Positions 1 to 8,253 of a stretch of DNA of 34,648 bases are shown here, piece after piece. This DNA comes from Lachnospiraceae bacterium (lineage in GTDB: Bacteria; Bacillota; Clostridia; Lachnospirales; Lachnospiraceae), in the NCBI GenBank assembly GCA_017456585.1, contig JAFTJD010000057.1, forward strand, positions 1 through 34,648, in the 5' to 3' direction. How positions within the stretch are numbered: position 1 is the stretch's first letter; the number at the start of each line of letters is the position of its first letter. Position numbers and translations under genes: made by a program. The notes beneath the pieces were generated by a model, which saw only the letters and a program-made list of their open reading frames with translations, was not told where the DNA came from and searched no databases.

Positions 1-24
1 ACAGACAGACAGTCAGACAGACAG
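1..24. repeat. ACAG-type short tandem repeat at the window edge
   Basis: The first 24 bases are made of ACAG/CAGT units (acagacagacagtcagacag). The repeat runs off the left edge, so its full length is unknown. It lies about 150 bp upstream of the first gene and beyond a terminator hairpin, so no role in expression of that gene can be shown. Confidence 0.6.
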
Positions 25-70
25 AGTAGATAATTCGCTGTTTTTTTGTGATGTAAATACATAAAATTAT

Positions 71-125
71 AAAGCAAGAATTAATTAGGTGCCTCAGAGT
101 GCTTAATTAATTCTTGCTTTTTTAA
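71..125. terminator. Strong hairpin terminator upstream of the lipoprotein gene
   Basis: A 17-bp perfect inverted repeat (71-87 with 104-120, AAAGCAAGAATTAATTA and its complement) extends by G-T, G-C and T-G pairs to a 10-nt loop. The plus-strand arm ends in a run of T, and the other flank is A-rich, so it could act on either strand. It probably ends transcription of a gene left of the window. Confidence 0.8.
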
Positions 126-172
126 TATATATATCAAAGCACTTGAAGTAGTGTATATAACGGAGGTTACAT

Positions 173-3100
173 ATGAAGAAGATAATAACTACGTTTATAC
201 TTGTTGTTTTTCTTATGTTTTGTGGATGCAGAAGTTCAGAAGAAACTATTGAGAATAATATGGGTGAAACAGTCGCTTATGAAGAAAAGCAAGAGGCTGA
301 AATTGTTGAACTTATAGATACAGTCCCTAAAGAGGCAACGACAATGTCTGTACCTTCTAAGGAGTATAGTGGTATTAAGCATTACATATTACCGGGTATT
401 TCAGATGGTAAGTTATATCAGTGGATAAAGGATGGAGAGCAAGAGAGTTATTCGGTACTTTCCTTTCGTGGGACTTCAGGGTATGCACTGGAGATGAATA
501 TTGGAGCGGAATTGACAGCAAAATGTGCTTCAATGGACGGAGCGGTTGTGCTTGCCGACAGTGCAGATACCAAGCGTTTATATGTAATACCATTAGATGT
601 AACTACAATAACCACAGATGGAATAAAGAATAGTACAAAAGAAGACCTGACCAAAGGGGCTAAACACAGCTTGGTTTATCAAGGTGGTTACTATGAAAAA
701 ATAGAAACGGCAGGCGGATGGCAGATTACATATGAGGTGGAAAATCTGGGCTGGCACGGATATATTGTGGATAGTTATAATCTAGATGCGCAGGAAGCCT
801 TTGAGTTTATTTACATAGAGACAGAGGGGACGTATGAGTCTTCACATGCACTTAAATTAGTGCAGGGAGTTAGAACTGTTAAAACAGATGTAACTCAGAT
901 TGCTTTTGATAAAACGATAGAACTTAGAGAATTCGTGAATTATGGACATTTGGCTGAGAATTACTTTGAGGGAAGCACATATGGGCTTTCTATGCTTTCC
1001 TTAGCGGATATAGGGAAAGCAGATGTAGGAAATAAGACGTTATCATATAGCAAGGCAGGTACAAAATATGTTATTAATTTAGAATTAGTGGATACATTGG
1101 TACCCGAAGTTACATTTGCGGAAAATACAGAGCAGACAAAGTATTTCGTGCCTAATGATGTGCTTGGAACGGAAGAATTGGCAGAAATGTTTTTTGAGGC
1201 TGAGGATGAATCCGGAAAGGTAACGGTTACATTAGCAGATGGAAGTAATACAGTGTGTTTTTCGAAGGATAAATTCGGGGAAGAGCAGCCGGTAGAATTG
1301 CAACTTTATGTGGCAGATAATAATGGGAATTGTGCTGAAGTGAGCGTTTCGGTAGCGGTACTAAGCGAAGCTAGAGTTCCGAAGTGGTATTCGTTGTTCT
1401 TTAGTGATGGGGAGAGAAGAGAGGCGGAAGATGCTTTGATGCGTTTAATGTCTGACAAAGAATGTTCCCCGGAAGAGTATTTGACCGGATTGTATGAAGG
1501 AGGATATTCGAAACAACTGATTTCTAATGAAGTAGCCGAAATGGCGGTTACAGGTTATGAGAGGCTACTTACTAATGGAATTCAGACAAGCTTTAAATCA
1601 GGCGTAGACCTTTACAACGAGGCGTGCTTTTATGCGGGCGTAGCGAATTTGCCAATAGAATTATTTCAAGCTTATATTCCGGAATCCGGAAAAACTATAG
1701 AACTTAAATTAAGTCATGCAGCGGCAAGAAATATTGACGAAGCGGTAGCTACCAAGGAGATGAAAGAGACTGTTACGTTGGGAATGCAGCGCGCAGAAAA
1801 ACTAAAGATTGAGGTTTCGACAGGTGACTTAGAGGACATTATTAATGTAGCAAAAACATATTCTCTGATTGGAAATTGTGATGAAAATGTTCTCAATTTC
1901 TACGATGATCATAAGTTTTTCATTGTTAGAGATTCTATTGATTCAACGCTTAAAGAGTTAATAAATATGTTTGAAGAAAATGCGACAGCAATAGAATTCT
2001 ATAAGGATATGAAGGAGCAAGGTGTTGCATTAGAATGCGTTTGGGTATCGGTTGAAGAATTAGTTTCAATGTATAACTATATGAGTGAGTTGCCGGAGGG
2101 AATTCTTGAACTATCTGAGGAACATCAAATTCGTTGGGTAATTGCTAGTGAAGATTTAATAAATCCTATAATAGTTGGAGACATCTCTTATTGGGAATTG
2201 GTGGAAAAAGGCATTGAAAATATGAAAAAAGCCGGAATTAATAGTTTCCCCAACCGGATGACAACACGTATTGCTAATACCTACTGTTACATGGCTTCCG
2301 TGCCGGAAGATATATTAAAATTGTGTGCAGAGAGTGGATATGATTTTGGAAAGATAGAGGGAGATAGATTTGATGTATGGCAAGAGAATGCAACGACAGG
2401 GTATCAACTTGCAAAAGACAAAGGCGTACAGATTGTTGCAAAGTCGGCGATAAGTCCGAATGTGGCAGAATCCTTTTTTGCATATTTGACTCAGGTGCCG
2501 GAGGAAATTTGGGCGTTATATGAAGATAATTCATGGGAACTTGTGCTTGGAAATAGAATTGATACATTAATATCATACAAGAATAGAGTTAAGCCAACAT
2601 TATATGATAAAGCTTTGTCCGGTTATTATAGGGCAATAGATATAGGGCTGGATATTGAGAGGACTGATTCATGGACTCCGATAGATTTTGCAGTATTTTA
2701 TTCGGCACTTGATGATATACCTGTGGAAATTCTTGAACAGTATGAGGAGAAATCTTGGGAAATTGTACTTGAAGATGAAAGAATAATTGAATTATTGCCA
2801 TATGTGGAGGACATGAATCAAGCGGTATATGACAAAGCATTATCCGGTTATTGTAAAGCGAAGGATATAGGTCTTGAACTTGAGGTGCTTGATGTGTGGA
2901 ATCCTATAGAGTTTGCGGTGTTATATGCAGGTATAGATACTTTGCCGTTACATGTTCTGGAAAGATATGAAGACCTTGGTTGGAAGTTGGTATTGAGCTC
3001 TGATAATCTGACGAGTAAGTATGATTTTGATATAGAAGTAGTTGGAGTAGCATCTTACAATAAAAAACTTATAGAAATGACCGAAAATTGGCTTGGGGGG

Positions 3101-3430
3101 TTGGACAATACGATATTACATGAGATGGGGCATTTTGTGGATTGGAGTTATACGGATAATTCTAATATATGCAGTTATCAAAGTGAAATGGTTAAACTGT
3201 ATAATAAGTATAAGAAAAAAGAAAATGGTGGTAATGACGACAGAGGTTATTCCGACGAAATTCTCCGGAATTTATCTATTGTATGCTATAGAGAATATGC
3301 ATTTACTGATTATCAGGAATTTTTTGCAGATTCTTTTGATATGTATCTAACCTACCCGGAAACATTTAAACAAAATTATCCGGATGTATACAGTTATATA
3401 GAAAAATGTTTGAACAGATATGCAAATTAA
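173..3430 (+). CDS. Large repeat lipoprotein with C-terminal zincin (anthrax lethal factor-like) peptidase domain
   Basis: 1085-aa predicted surface lipoprotein. Residues 1-19 are a signal peptide with a lipobox-like end (F-C-G-C, lipidated Cys19). Residues about 60-400 are beta-rich with no family recognised. From about 440 to 970 there are roughly seven degenerate units of 70-80 residues, each ending in a pattern like LP-x-x-IL-x-x-YE-x-x-x-WE-x-VL. The last two share YDKALSGY and are alike even at DNA level (near 2600 and 2825). The C-terminus carries HEMGH (His983, Glu984, His987) and a downstream EFFADSF with Glu1049 as likely third zinc ligand, the layout of gluzincin domains such as the anthrax toxin lethal factor (ATLF) family. 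The start is set by GGAGG at 162-166, 6 nt before ATG. A cell-surface metallopeptidase is inferred; the substrate is unknown. Confidence 0.8.
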   Translation: MKKIITTFILVVFLMFCGCRSSEETIENNMGETVAYEEKQEAEIVELIDTVPKEATTMSVPSKEYSGIKHYILPGISDGKLYQWIKDGEQESYSVLSFRGTSGYALEMNIGAELTAKCASMDGAVVLADSADTKRLYVIPLDVTTITTDGIKNSTKEDLTKGAKHSLVYQGGYYEKIETAGGWQITYEVENLGWHGYIVDSYNLDAQEAFEFIYIETEGTYESSHALKLVQGVRTVKTDVTQIAFDKTIELREFVNYGHLAENYFEGSTYGLSMLSLADIGKADVGNKTLSYSKAGTKYVINLELVDTLVPEVTFAENTEQTKYFVPNDVLGTEELAEMFFEAEDESGKVTVTLADGSNTVCFSKDKFGEEQPVELQLYVADNNGNCAEVSVSVAVLSEARVPKWYSLFFSDGERREAEDALMRLMSDKECSPEEYLTGLYEGGYSKQLISNEVAEMAVTGYERLLTNGIQTSFKSGVDLYNEACFYAGVANLPIELFQAYIPESGKTIELKLSHAAARNIDEAVATKEMKETVTLGMQRAEKLKIEVSTGDLEDIINVAKTYSLIGNCDENVLNFYDDHKFFIVRDSIDSTLKELINMFEENATAIEFYKDMKEQGVALECVWVSVEELVSMYNYMSELPEGILELSEEHQIRWVIASEDLINPIIVGDISYWELVEKGIENMKKAGINSFPNRMTTRIANTYCYMASVPEDILKLCAESGYDFGKIEGDRFDVWQENATTGYQLAKDKGVQIVAKSAISPNVAESFFAYLTQVPEEIWALYEDNSWELVLGNRIDTLISYKNRVKPTLYDKALSGYYRAIDIGLDIERTDSWTPIDFAVFYSALDDIPVEILEQYEEKSWEIVLEDERIIELLPYVEDMNQAVYDKALSGYCKAKDIGLELEVLDVWNPIEFAVLYAGIDTLPLHVLERYEDLGWKLVLSSDNLTSKYDFDIEVVGVASYNKKLIEMTENWLGGLDNTILHEMGHFVDWSYTDNSNICSYQSEMVKLYNKYKKKENGGNDDRGYSDEILRNLSIVCYREYAFTDYQEFFADSFDMYLTYPETFKQNYPDVYSYIEKCLNRYAN

Positions 3431-3443
3431 GTGGCAGACAGTC

Positions 3444-3512
3444 GTAAGCATTTCATAATGAGTAGGATACTTTCAATAAAAGAGGGCATATTCTAAGATA
3501 GAGAATGCTTAC
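3444..3512. repeat. Inverted repeat in the leader, abutting the ribosome binding site
   Basis: GTAAGCATT at 3444-3452 is complementary to AATGCTTAC at 3504-3512. The right arm ends directly against the GGAGG of the next gene (3513-3517). Folding would place the ribosome binding site at the base of a stem with a loop of about 50 nt. This could be a 3' UTR hairpin of the lipoprotein gene or a translation-control structure. Confidence 0.45.
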
Positions 3513-3522
3513 GGAGGTATCT

Positions 3523-4269
3523 ATGAAGAAGCCGGTTATTGGAATTACCATGAGCAGTGACGAGAAGGAAAATAAGATTAATCATGCCTATGCATCTGCC
3601 GTAATGAGGGCAGGAGGGCTTCCCGTACTTTTGCCGACTGTAGAAGGAACGACGAACATAAGGATGAGTGATGTATATGTCGAAGAAGTGGATGGAATAC
3701 TCTTTAGCGGTGGTACAGATATACATCCGGTATATTTCGGGGAATTTCTGCAGGATGGGTATGCGATGCCATATGAACTTTCGCCTGTGCGGGATAAATT
3801 CGAGATTGAGCTTTATAGGAGCGCAGATGCGAAAGGGCTTCCAATGCTTGGAATATGCAGGGGAATACAACTTATGGCTGTAGCGGCAGGCGGCAGTATT
3901 TTCCAGGATATCGATATGTGCATGATGAGGCAGCTTAGGATAAGACATTCGCAAAACGCTCCGGCTGATACACTTGTGCATCCTGTGATTATAGAGAACA
4001 GGACTCGCCTTGGGGCAATAATGGGTAAAACTACCGCATGGGTAAACAGTATGCATCATCAGGCGGTAAAGGTGGTGCCTGATGGCTACAGAGTTTCGGC
4101 GACTTCACCGGATGGTATAATAGAAGCTATGGAAATGATTAGTAATACGAGGTTCGCTCTTGGAGTTCAATGGCATCCGGAGAGATTATTTGATAGCGCA
4201 GAAGCGAATTGTAATCGAAAAATATTTGAAAGATTTATTGAAGCGGCGCAAAGATGGAGCCGACGATAA
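3523..4269 (+). CDS. Peptidase C26 / gamma-glutamyl-GABA hydrolase-like glutamine amidotransferase
   Basis: 248-aa cytoplasmic class I glutamine amidotransferase-like hydrolase of the PuuD / peptidase C26 type, expected to cut gamma-glutamyl amide bonds. Seen in order: ILFSGGTDIHP near residue 60, the nucleophile elbow LGICRGIQL with Cys112, and VQWHPE with His218 and Glu220, which together give an intact catalytic triad. Length is normal for the family. GGAGG at 3513-3517 places the start at 3523; an in-frame ATG at 3505 lies before this site and would sit inside the inverted repeat, so it was not used. A terminator follows at 4322, so the gene is probably monocistronic or ends a unit. The exact substrate (gamma-glutamyl-GABA, folate polyglutamate or other) cannot be told. 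Confidence 0.88.
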   Translation: MKKPVIGITMSSDEKENKINHAYASAVMRAGGLPVLLPTVEGTTNIRMSDVYVEEVDGILFSGGTDIHPVYFGEFLQDGYAMPYELSPVRDKFEIELYRSADAKGLPMLGICRGIQLMAVAAGGSIFQDIDMCMMRQLRIRHSQNAPADTLVHPVIIENRTRLGAIMGKTTAWVNSMHHQAVKVVPDGYRVSATSPDGIIEAMEMISNTRFALGVQWHPERLFDSAEANCNRKIFERFIEAAQRWSRR

Positions 4270-4321
4270 TAACTAATGCAGAATCAATTAAAGCAATGAG
4301 AGAAATATAATAGAATTATAG

Positions 4322-4362
4322 ACGCTGGTTTCTGTGGGAAAATAGGAACTAGCGTGTTTTGT
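4322..4362 (+). terminator. Rho-independent terminator after the C26 hydrolase gene
   Basis: A 12-bp stem (4322-4333 with 4344-4355, two G-U pairs) has a 10-nt loop and is followed by gttttgttt. It lies 52 nt after the stop codon. The rest of the 4270-4573 gap holds the promoter described at 4430 and nothing else recognisable. Confidence 0.75.
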
Positions 4363-4429
4363 TTCATGCATTGTTATGTAATGCAAAGGATAGATAATAA
4401 GTAAAAAATAAAGTTTCGAAAGTGTCATA

Positions 4430-4459
4430 TTGAACAATGCACAGATATGGTGGTATAAT
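4430..4459 (+). promoter_or_regulatory. Sigma-A promoter upstream of cca
   Basis: TTGAAC (4430-4435), an 18-nt spacer, and TATAAT (4454-4459) with an extended TG at the usual place (tggTATAAT). It would give a leader of about 105 nt before the GTG start of cca. Confidence 0.65.
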
Positions 4460-4573
4460 GCAAGTGGTTTCGAGAAAATGTTTTTTTGAAAGTTTTGAAA
4501 ATGATTAGAGCATGAAGACGATAGTGAGAAATTAATAGAAAAAGAGTAGGAAATGGTAAAAGAGGTGAGATGA

Positions 4574-5827
4574 GTGGAGATTCCACAGAAGGTAGAATAT
4601 ATCATAGCTGAGCTTATGGCTAATGGTCATGAAGCATATGCGGTCGGTGGCTGCGTCAGGGATTCGATTCTCGGAAGAGTGCCCGGCGACTGGGATATTA
4701 CGACATCGGCTTCGCCTATGGAAGTAAAGGCGATTTTTAAAAGAACCATAGATACCGGTATTCAGCACGGGACAGTAACGGTAATGCTTGATAAAGAGGG
4801 TTTTGAGGTAACAACCTACCGTATAGACGGAGAATATGAGGACAGCAGACATCCCAAGGAAGTGAAATTCACTAAGAATCTTGTAGAAGACCTCAAAAGA
4901 CGAGATTTTACCATTAATGCCATGGCATATAACCCTGTGACGGGACTTGTAGATGAATTCGAAGGTGAAGAAGACCTTGAAGAGAAGATAATACGCTGCG
5001 TGGGTGTGGCAGAGGAAAGATTTGGTGAGGATGCACTTAGAATTCTTCGTGCGGTAAGATTCTCTGCACAGCTTGGATTTGATATAGAAGAGAGCACAAG
5101 GCTTGCAGCGACTAAGCTTGCCTCGACTCTTAAGAACATAAGCCGTGAGAGAATACTTACGGAGCTTACCAAGCTTCTTATTTCGGATAATCCGGATTAT
5201 ATAAAAGAGCTTGATAAGCTTGATATAAAGAACAGTATTTTTACACAGGAGATTGTTATAGACGAGATAACACTCGCCATGCTTAAGCATGTGAGAAATG
5301 ACAAAATGCTTAGGTTCGCTGCTTTTTTACAGGAAGAAGGTACAGCAACTAAAGCCAAAGAGATACTTAGAGGACTTAAGGCGGATAATAATACCACAGA
5401 CACAGTTACAAGGCTTACCAAGTGGCTTCGTGTGGAGACGGCTGCGGATAAGGTTGCCGTGCGAAAGGCTGTATATGAGATAGGTGAAGACATCTATTCG
5501 TTACTTCTTGAGGCGAAGAGAGCGTATTTCATGGCTAAGAACGATGAGAAAGCACTTCATAATTTGGACATCATAGAGAGTTTATATGAAGAGATTACGG
5601 GGGCAGGAGACTGCATAACCCTGAAACAGCTTGCGATAAGTGGCAATGACCTTATTGCAAACGGACTCGCAGAAGGGCGAATGATAGGAGAAGTGCTGAA
5701 ATACTTACTGAATATTGTGCATGAAGATCCGTCTAAGAACAAAAAAGAAGAGCTTATCACATTGGCAGGAACATTTACAGCGGCTGTTGATGAGATAGTC
5801 GATGTTATATCTGTGAAAGTTTTCTAA
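4574..5827 (+). CDS. cca: tRNA CCA-adding enzyme (class II tRNA nucleotidyltransferase)
   Basis: 417-aa enzyme that builds or repairs the 3' CCA end of tRNA from CTP and ATP. The N-terminal polymerase-beta type head has GGCVRDSILG and the metal-binding GDWD pair (Asp39, Asp41), then RRDFTINAMAY and EDALRILRAVRF, all expected for class II enzymes. In many Firmicute relatives an HD phosphohydrolase domain follows; here the matching stretch (around LRFAAFLQEEG, residue 250) lacks the HD residues, so that part looks degenerate. The start is GTG, preceded by AGAGGTG at 4561-4567. The ATG at 4570 is in another frame and was rejected. It probably has its own promoter at 4430 and no obvious terminator follows. 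Confidence 0.95.
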   Translation: MEIPQKVEYIIAELMANGHEAYAVGGCVRDSILGRVPGDWDITTSASPMEVKAIFKRTIDTGIQHGTVTVMLDKEGFEVTTYRIDGEYEDSRHPKEVKFTKNLVEDLKRRDFTINAMAYNPVTGLVDEFEGEEDLEEKIIRCVGVAEERFGEDALRILRAVRFSAQLGFDIEESTRLAATKLASTLKNISRERILTELTKLLISDNPDYIKELDKLDIKNSIFTQEIVIDEITLAMLKHVRNDKMLRFAAFLQEEGTATKAKEILRGLKADNNTTDTVTRLTKWLRVETAADKVAVRKAVYEIGEDIYSLLLEAKRAYFMAKNDEKALHNLDIIESLYEEITGAGDCITLKQLAISGNDLIANGLAEGRMIGEVLKYLLNIVHEDPSKNKKEELITLAGTFTAAVDEIVDVISVKVF

Positions 5828-5855
5828 ACAGATGGAATTGCATCGGATTATATGG

Positions 5856-5861
5856 TATAAT
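5856..5861 (+). promoter_or_regulatory. Possible extended -10 promoter before the M56 gene
   Basis: TATAAT at 5856-5861 is preceded by TGG, the extended -10 form, but no good -35 is seen 16-18 nt upstream (TGGAAT). It lies 70 nt before the M56 start codon. Confidence 0.4.
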
Positions 5862-5930
5862 TTCAGAAGGAATGGGCTGTGATAAAGCCTTGACTGATAG
5901 ACATTTTATTAAGAAAAGAGGTACAGTAGT

Positions 5931-6761
5931 ATGCGTTTGTTTAACATTTTGGAACTTATTATTTTTCCGACCGTATTAGTGGCGATACTTGTTGCCATTA
6001 AGCCGTTACTTAAGAATCGCGTAAAGCCGAGCATCAGATATGCACTGTGGCTTCTCGTTGTTGTAAGAATGGCATTACCGGTGGCATTTCCGAATATACC
6101 GCTTTTGGCGATTAATCCAAGCGACAAGGACAGTGATATCGCCAAAGAGATTCAGCTTAGCTCAGCAGACTCAGAATTTGCTTCTGACGAAGTTGCAGGA
6201 ATGACTAAGAACGAAGATATCCTTGAGGGACAGAAGAAAACCTTATTCACTACAGGTAACGGACTTTCACTTACAGGTTTCTGGATTATTGGTTCGATAA
6301 TTTTGCTTCTGGTTTATGCTGTGGCAAGACTTTATTTCTGGCTCTGCCTTGGCGAATACAAGGAACGTTATGAGTGCGACTCACCTGTTCCGGTCTACAT
6401 AATGACTAAGAGAAGAGATTGCTTCCTGTTTGGATTCTTTAATAAAAAGATATATATCGGTCAGGAGCTTATCGATAAGGGACTTGCAGATTTTGCTATA
6501 GAGCATGAGCTTAGCCATGTTAAGCAGCACGATAACATCTGGCTTTTCGTAAAAGTTCTTATGTTGATTGTTTTCTGGTTCCATCCTGCAATATGGGTTG
6601 CATACTTCAATGCGAAAGCTGACGGAGAGTATGCTTGTAACATGAGAACAGTCGAAAGAATCGGCGAGGATAAATACCCTGAATACAAAGAATTCGTTAT
6701 CGGTTTATCAAGAATTATGCCACGTCCCGCATTTTGGGAGCAATACGTGTACATGCAATAA
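5931..6761 (+). CDS. M56 (BlaR1/MecR1-type) membrane metallopeptidase, short and possibly C-truncated
   Basis: 276-aa integral membrane protein of the M56 family, whose members sense a signal and cut a repressor inside the membrane-proximal cytoplasm. Hydrophobic segments are visible near residues 3-25, 35-53, 115-140 and 205-225. The zinc site HELSH (His192, Glu193, His196) is intact, followed by FHPAIW. The conserved acidic motif further on reads DGEYACN instead of the usual DxExACD. There is no extracellular sensor domain, and no BlaI-type repressor gene is next to it. The last residues YVYMQ and the TAA stop are encoded inside the left arm of a palindromic repeat that starts at 6750, so insertion of that element may have cut the gene short. 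AGAGGT precedes the ATG. Confidence 0.75.
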   Translation: MRLFNILELIIFPTVLVAILVAIKPLLKNRVKPSIRYALWLLVVVRMALPVAFPNIPLLAINPSDKDSDIAKEIQLSSADSEFASDEVAGMTKNEDILEGQKKTLFTTGNGLSLTGFWIIGSIILLLVYAVARLYFWLCLGEYKERYECDSPVPVYIMTKRRDCFLFGFFNKKIYIGQELIDKGLADFAIEHELSHVKQHDNIWLFVKVLMLIVFWFHPAIWVAYFNAKADGEYACNMRTVERIGEDKYPEYKEFVIGLSRIMPRPAFWEQYVYMQ

Positions 6762-7034
6762 CGAGCCAAGTGGAAGCAGGGTCAGAGCATGCTCGCATGT
6801 TCTGACCCGCTTCCATTTGGCGAGTATCCAACATGAGTAACGAAGAGCGATAGCTCGGAGTTACGAATGGTGGCGGATGCGGGAGCTTCGCAGAAGCGGA
6901 GCAGCCGATTGCATGTAAACCTAAAAGGAGGCGTACGAGTATCCAACATGAGTAACGAAGAGCGATAGCTCGGAGTTACGAATGGTGGCGGATGCGGGAG
7001 CTTCGCAGAAGCGGAGCAGCCGATTGCATGTAAA
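6750..7034 (+). repeat. Compound palindromic element, copy 1, with a duplicated 3' tail
   Basis: An outer stem pairs TACATGCAAT (6750-6759) with ATTGCATGTA (6908-6917, and again at 7023-7032). Inside, GCCAAGTGGAAGC at 6765 starts a long hairpin that closes at 6821 with GCTTCCATTTGGC; its inner part pairs GGGTCAGA with TCTGACCC. A second hairpin follows (GTAAC 6837-6841 with GTTAC 6860-6864, GAGC with GCTC inside), then a third (GCTTC 6885-6889 with GAAGC 6893-6897). The 99-nt tail 6821-6919 is repeated without a change at 6936-7034. The left arm overlaps the stop codon of the M56 gene. There is no transposase or obvious reading frame; the short minus-strand frame across it is taken as chance. 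Confidence 0.85.
6821..7034 (+). repeat. Perfect 99-nt direct repeat (6821-6919 and 6936-7034)
   Basis: The two copies are identical over 99 nt and separated by 16 nt (6920-6935) that contain AAAAGGAGG. The unit begins CGAGTATCCAACATGAGTAA and ends CCGATTGCATGTAAA. It carries two of the hairpins and the outer right arm of the palindromic element. Zero divergence suggests a recent tandem duplication or ongoing homogenisation. Confidence 0.95.
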
Positions 7035-7073
7035 ACCTTAAACATTTAACACATAAAAAAGGAGAACAGACTT

Positions 7074-8117
7074 ATGGAGAAGAGAGAGTACAAAGAACTT
7101 GCCGATAAAGTAATCGGTATGCTTATGAACAACGGAGCAGACATGAAGACTAACAACCATCTTGCGATGGATAACTGGGAGTGGCCGACAGGCGTTGCAC
7201 TTTACAGCCTTTACAAGGTATATGAGAAATCAGGAGATGAATCATACCTCAAAATGTTAGAGGACTGGTTCGCACATCAGCTTGCTAAGAAGCCGCCTCA
7301 CAGAAATGTAAATACAGTTGCACCGGTACTTGCTATGGTGTGCGTGTATTCAGTTACTAAGAACGAGGAATACCTTCCACACATTAACAGCTGGGCTGAC
7401 TGGGTAATGAACGAGATGCCGAGAACAGAATATGACGGACTCCAGCATATGACAGTACTTAACCACCATCATCAGCAGTTATGGGATGATACACTTTTTA
7501 TGGCAGTATTGTTCCTTCTTAAGGCAGGTAAATTATTTAACAGACGCGATTGGATTGAGGAAGCAAAATATCAGTTCCTTATACATATCAAATATCTTCA
7601 GGATAAAATTACAGGTCTTTTCTATCATGGATGGACATTTGACCGCCGCCATAATTTCGCAGAAGCTTTCTGGGCAAGAGGTAACAGCTGGTTTACTGCA
7701 GGTGCGGTAGAATTTATCGAGATTCTTGATGACAGGGATGATGCAACTTCTAAGTACGTTCACGCAGCATGGCTTGACCAGGTTAAGGAGCTTCAGAAGT
7801 ATCAGGGAATAAGAGGTTTGTTTAATACACTTCTTGATGATGAATCAGCTTATTATGAGACATCTGCAACAGCGGCTATAGCATACGGCGTACATAAGGG
7901 ACTTCGTATCGGGCTTCTTAGCGGAGATATATATGAGAAAATGTCAGAGAATGCAATCAATGCAGTAGTTAATAAGGTTGCAGAGGATGGAACGGTAGAG
8001 GGCGTTTCATTCGGAACAGGCATGGGACACAACTTACAGTTCTATAAGGATATAGCAGTAAGACCTACAGCATACGGACAGGGACTTACATTCCTTATGC
8101 TTACAGAACTCATCTAG
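7074..8117 (+). CDS. Glycoside hydrolase family 105 (unsaturated rhamnogalacturonyl hydrolase)
   Basis: 347-aa alpha/alpha-barrel hydrolase of the GH105 (YteR/YesR) type, which removes the unsaturated galacturonyl residue left at the end of pectin fragments by polysaccharide lyases. Diagnostic stretches are WEWPTGVALY near the N-terminus, LNHHHQQLWDDTLFMAV with the likely catalytic aspartate at 138/139, GLFYHGWTFD, and FWARGNSW. There is no signal peptide, so it acts in the cytoplasm on imported oligosaccharides. Length fits the family. AAAGGAG lies about 10 nt before the ATG. No pectin lyase or transporter gene is close by, and palindromic repeats lie on both sides, so it may be a stand-alone gene. 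Confidence 0.92.
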   Translation: MEKREYKELADKVIGMLMNNGADMKTNNHLAMDNWEWPTGVALYSLYKVYEKSGDESYLKMLEDWFAHQLAKKPPHRNVNTVAPVLAMVCVYSVTKNEEYLPHINSWADWVMNEMPRTEYDGLQHMTVLNHHHQQLWDDTLFMAVLFLLKAGKLFNRRDWIEEAKYQFLIHIKYLQDKITGLFYHGWTFDRRHNFAEAFWARGNSWFTAGAVEFIEILDDRDDATSKYVHAAWLDQVKELQKYQGIRGLFNTLLDDESAYYETSATAAIAYGVHKGLRIGLLSGDIYEKMSENAINAVVNKVAEDGTVEGVSFGTGMGHNLQFYKDIAVRPTAYGQGLTFLMLTELI

Positions 8118-8253
8118 TGTGAAACAATGAGCCAAGTAGAAGTAAATACCATGTTTGCATTGGTATTTACTTCTATTTGGCGAATGTACAGTATGAGTTA
8201 CGAATATTGCGGATGCGAGAGCTTTGAAGAAGCGAAGCAGCCGAGTTTCACAC
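8117..8253 (+). repeat. Compound palindromic element, copy 2, same boxes with different stem arms
   Basis: The outer arms are GTGTGAAAC (8117-8125) and GTTTCACAC (8245-8253). The inner 21-bp hairpin runs 8131-8151 with 8161-8181, with one G-U pair. The fixed boxes GAGCCAAGT, ATTTGGCGA, ATGAGT, TTACGAAT, GCGGATGCG, GAGCTT and AAGCAGCCG are shared in order with copy 1 at 6750, but the outer arm and the inner part of the hairpin have other sequences that still pair. The second hairpin of copy 1 is collapsed here to ATGAGTTACGAAT. The left arm starts at the last base of the GH105 stop codon. Confidence 0.85.

Noticed and set aside
4532..5290. 252-codon minus-strand frame opposite cca
   Set aside because: Antisense to the conserved CCA-adding enzyme, rich in Tyr, Cys and Lys, and without start signals.
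6782..7045. 87-codon minus-strand frame across the palindromic element
   Set aside because: It covers the direct repeat and hairpins, its protein simply repeats itself because the DNA does, and no start signal precedes it.
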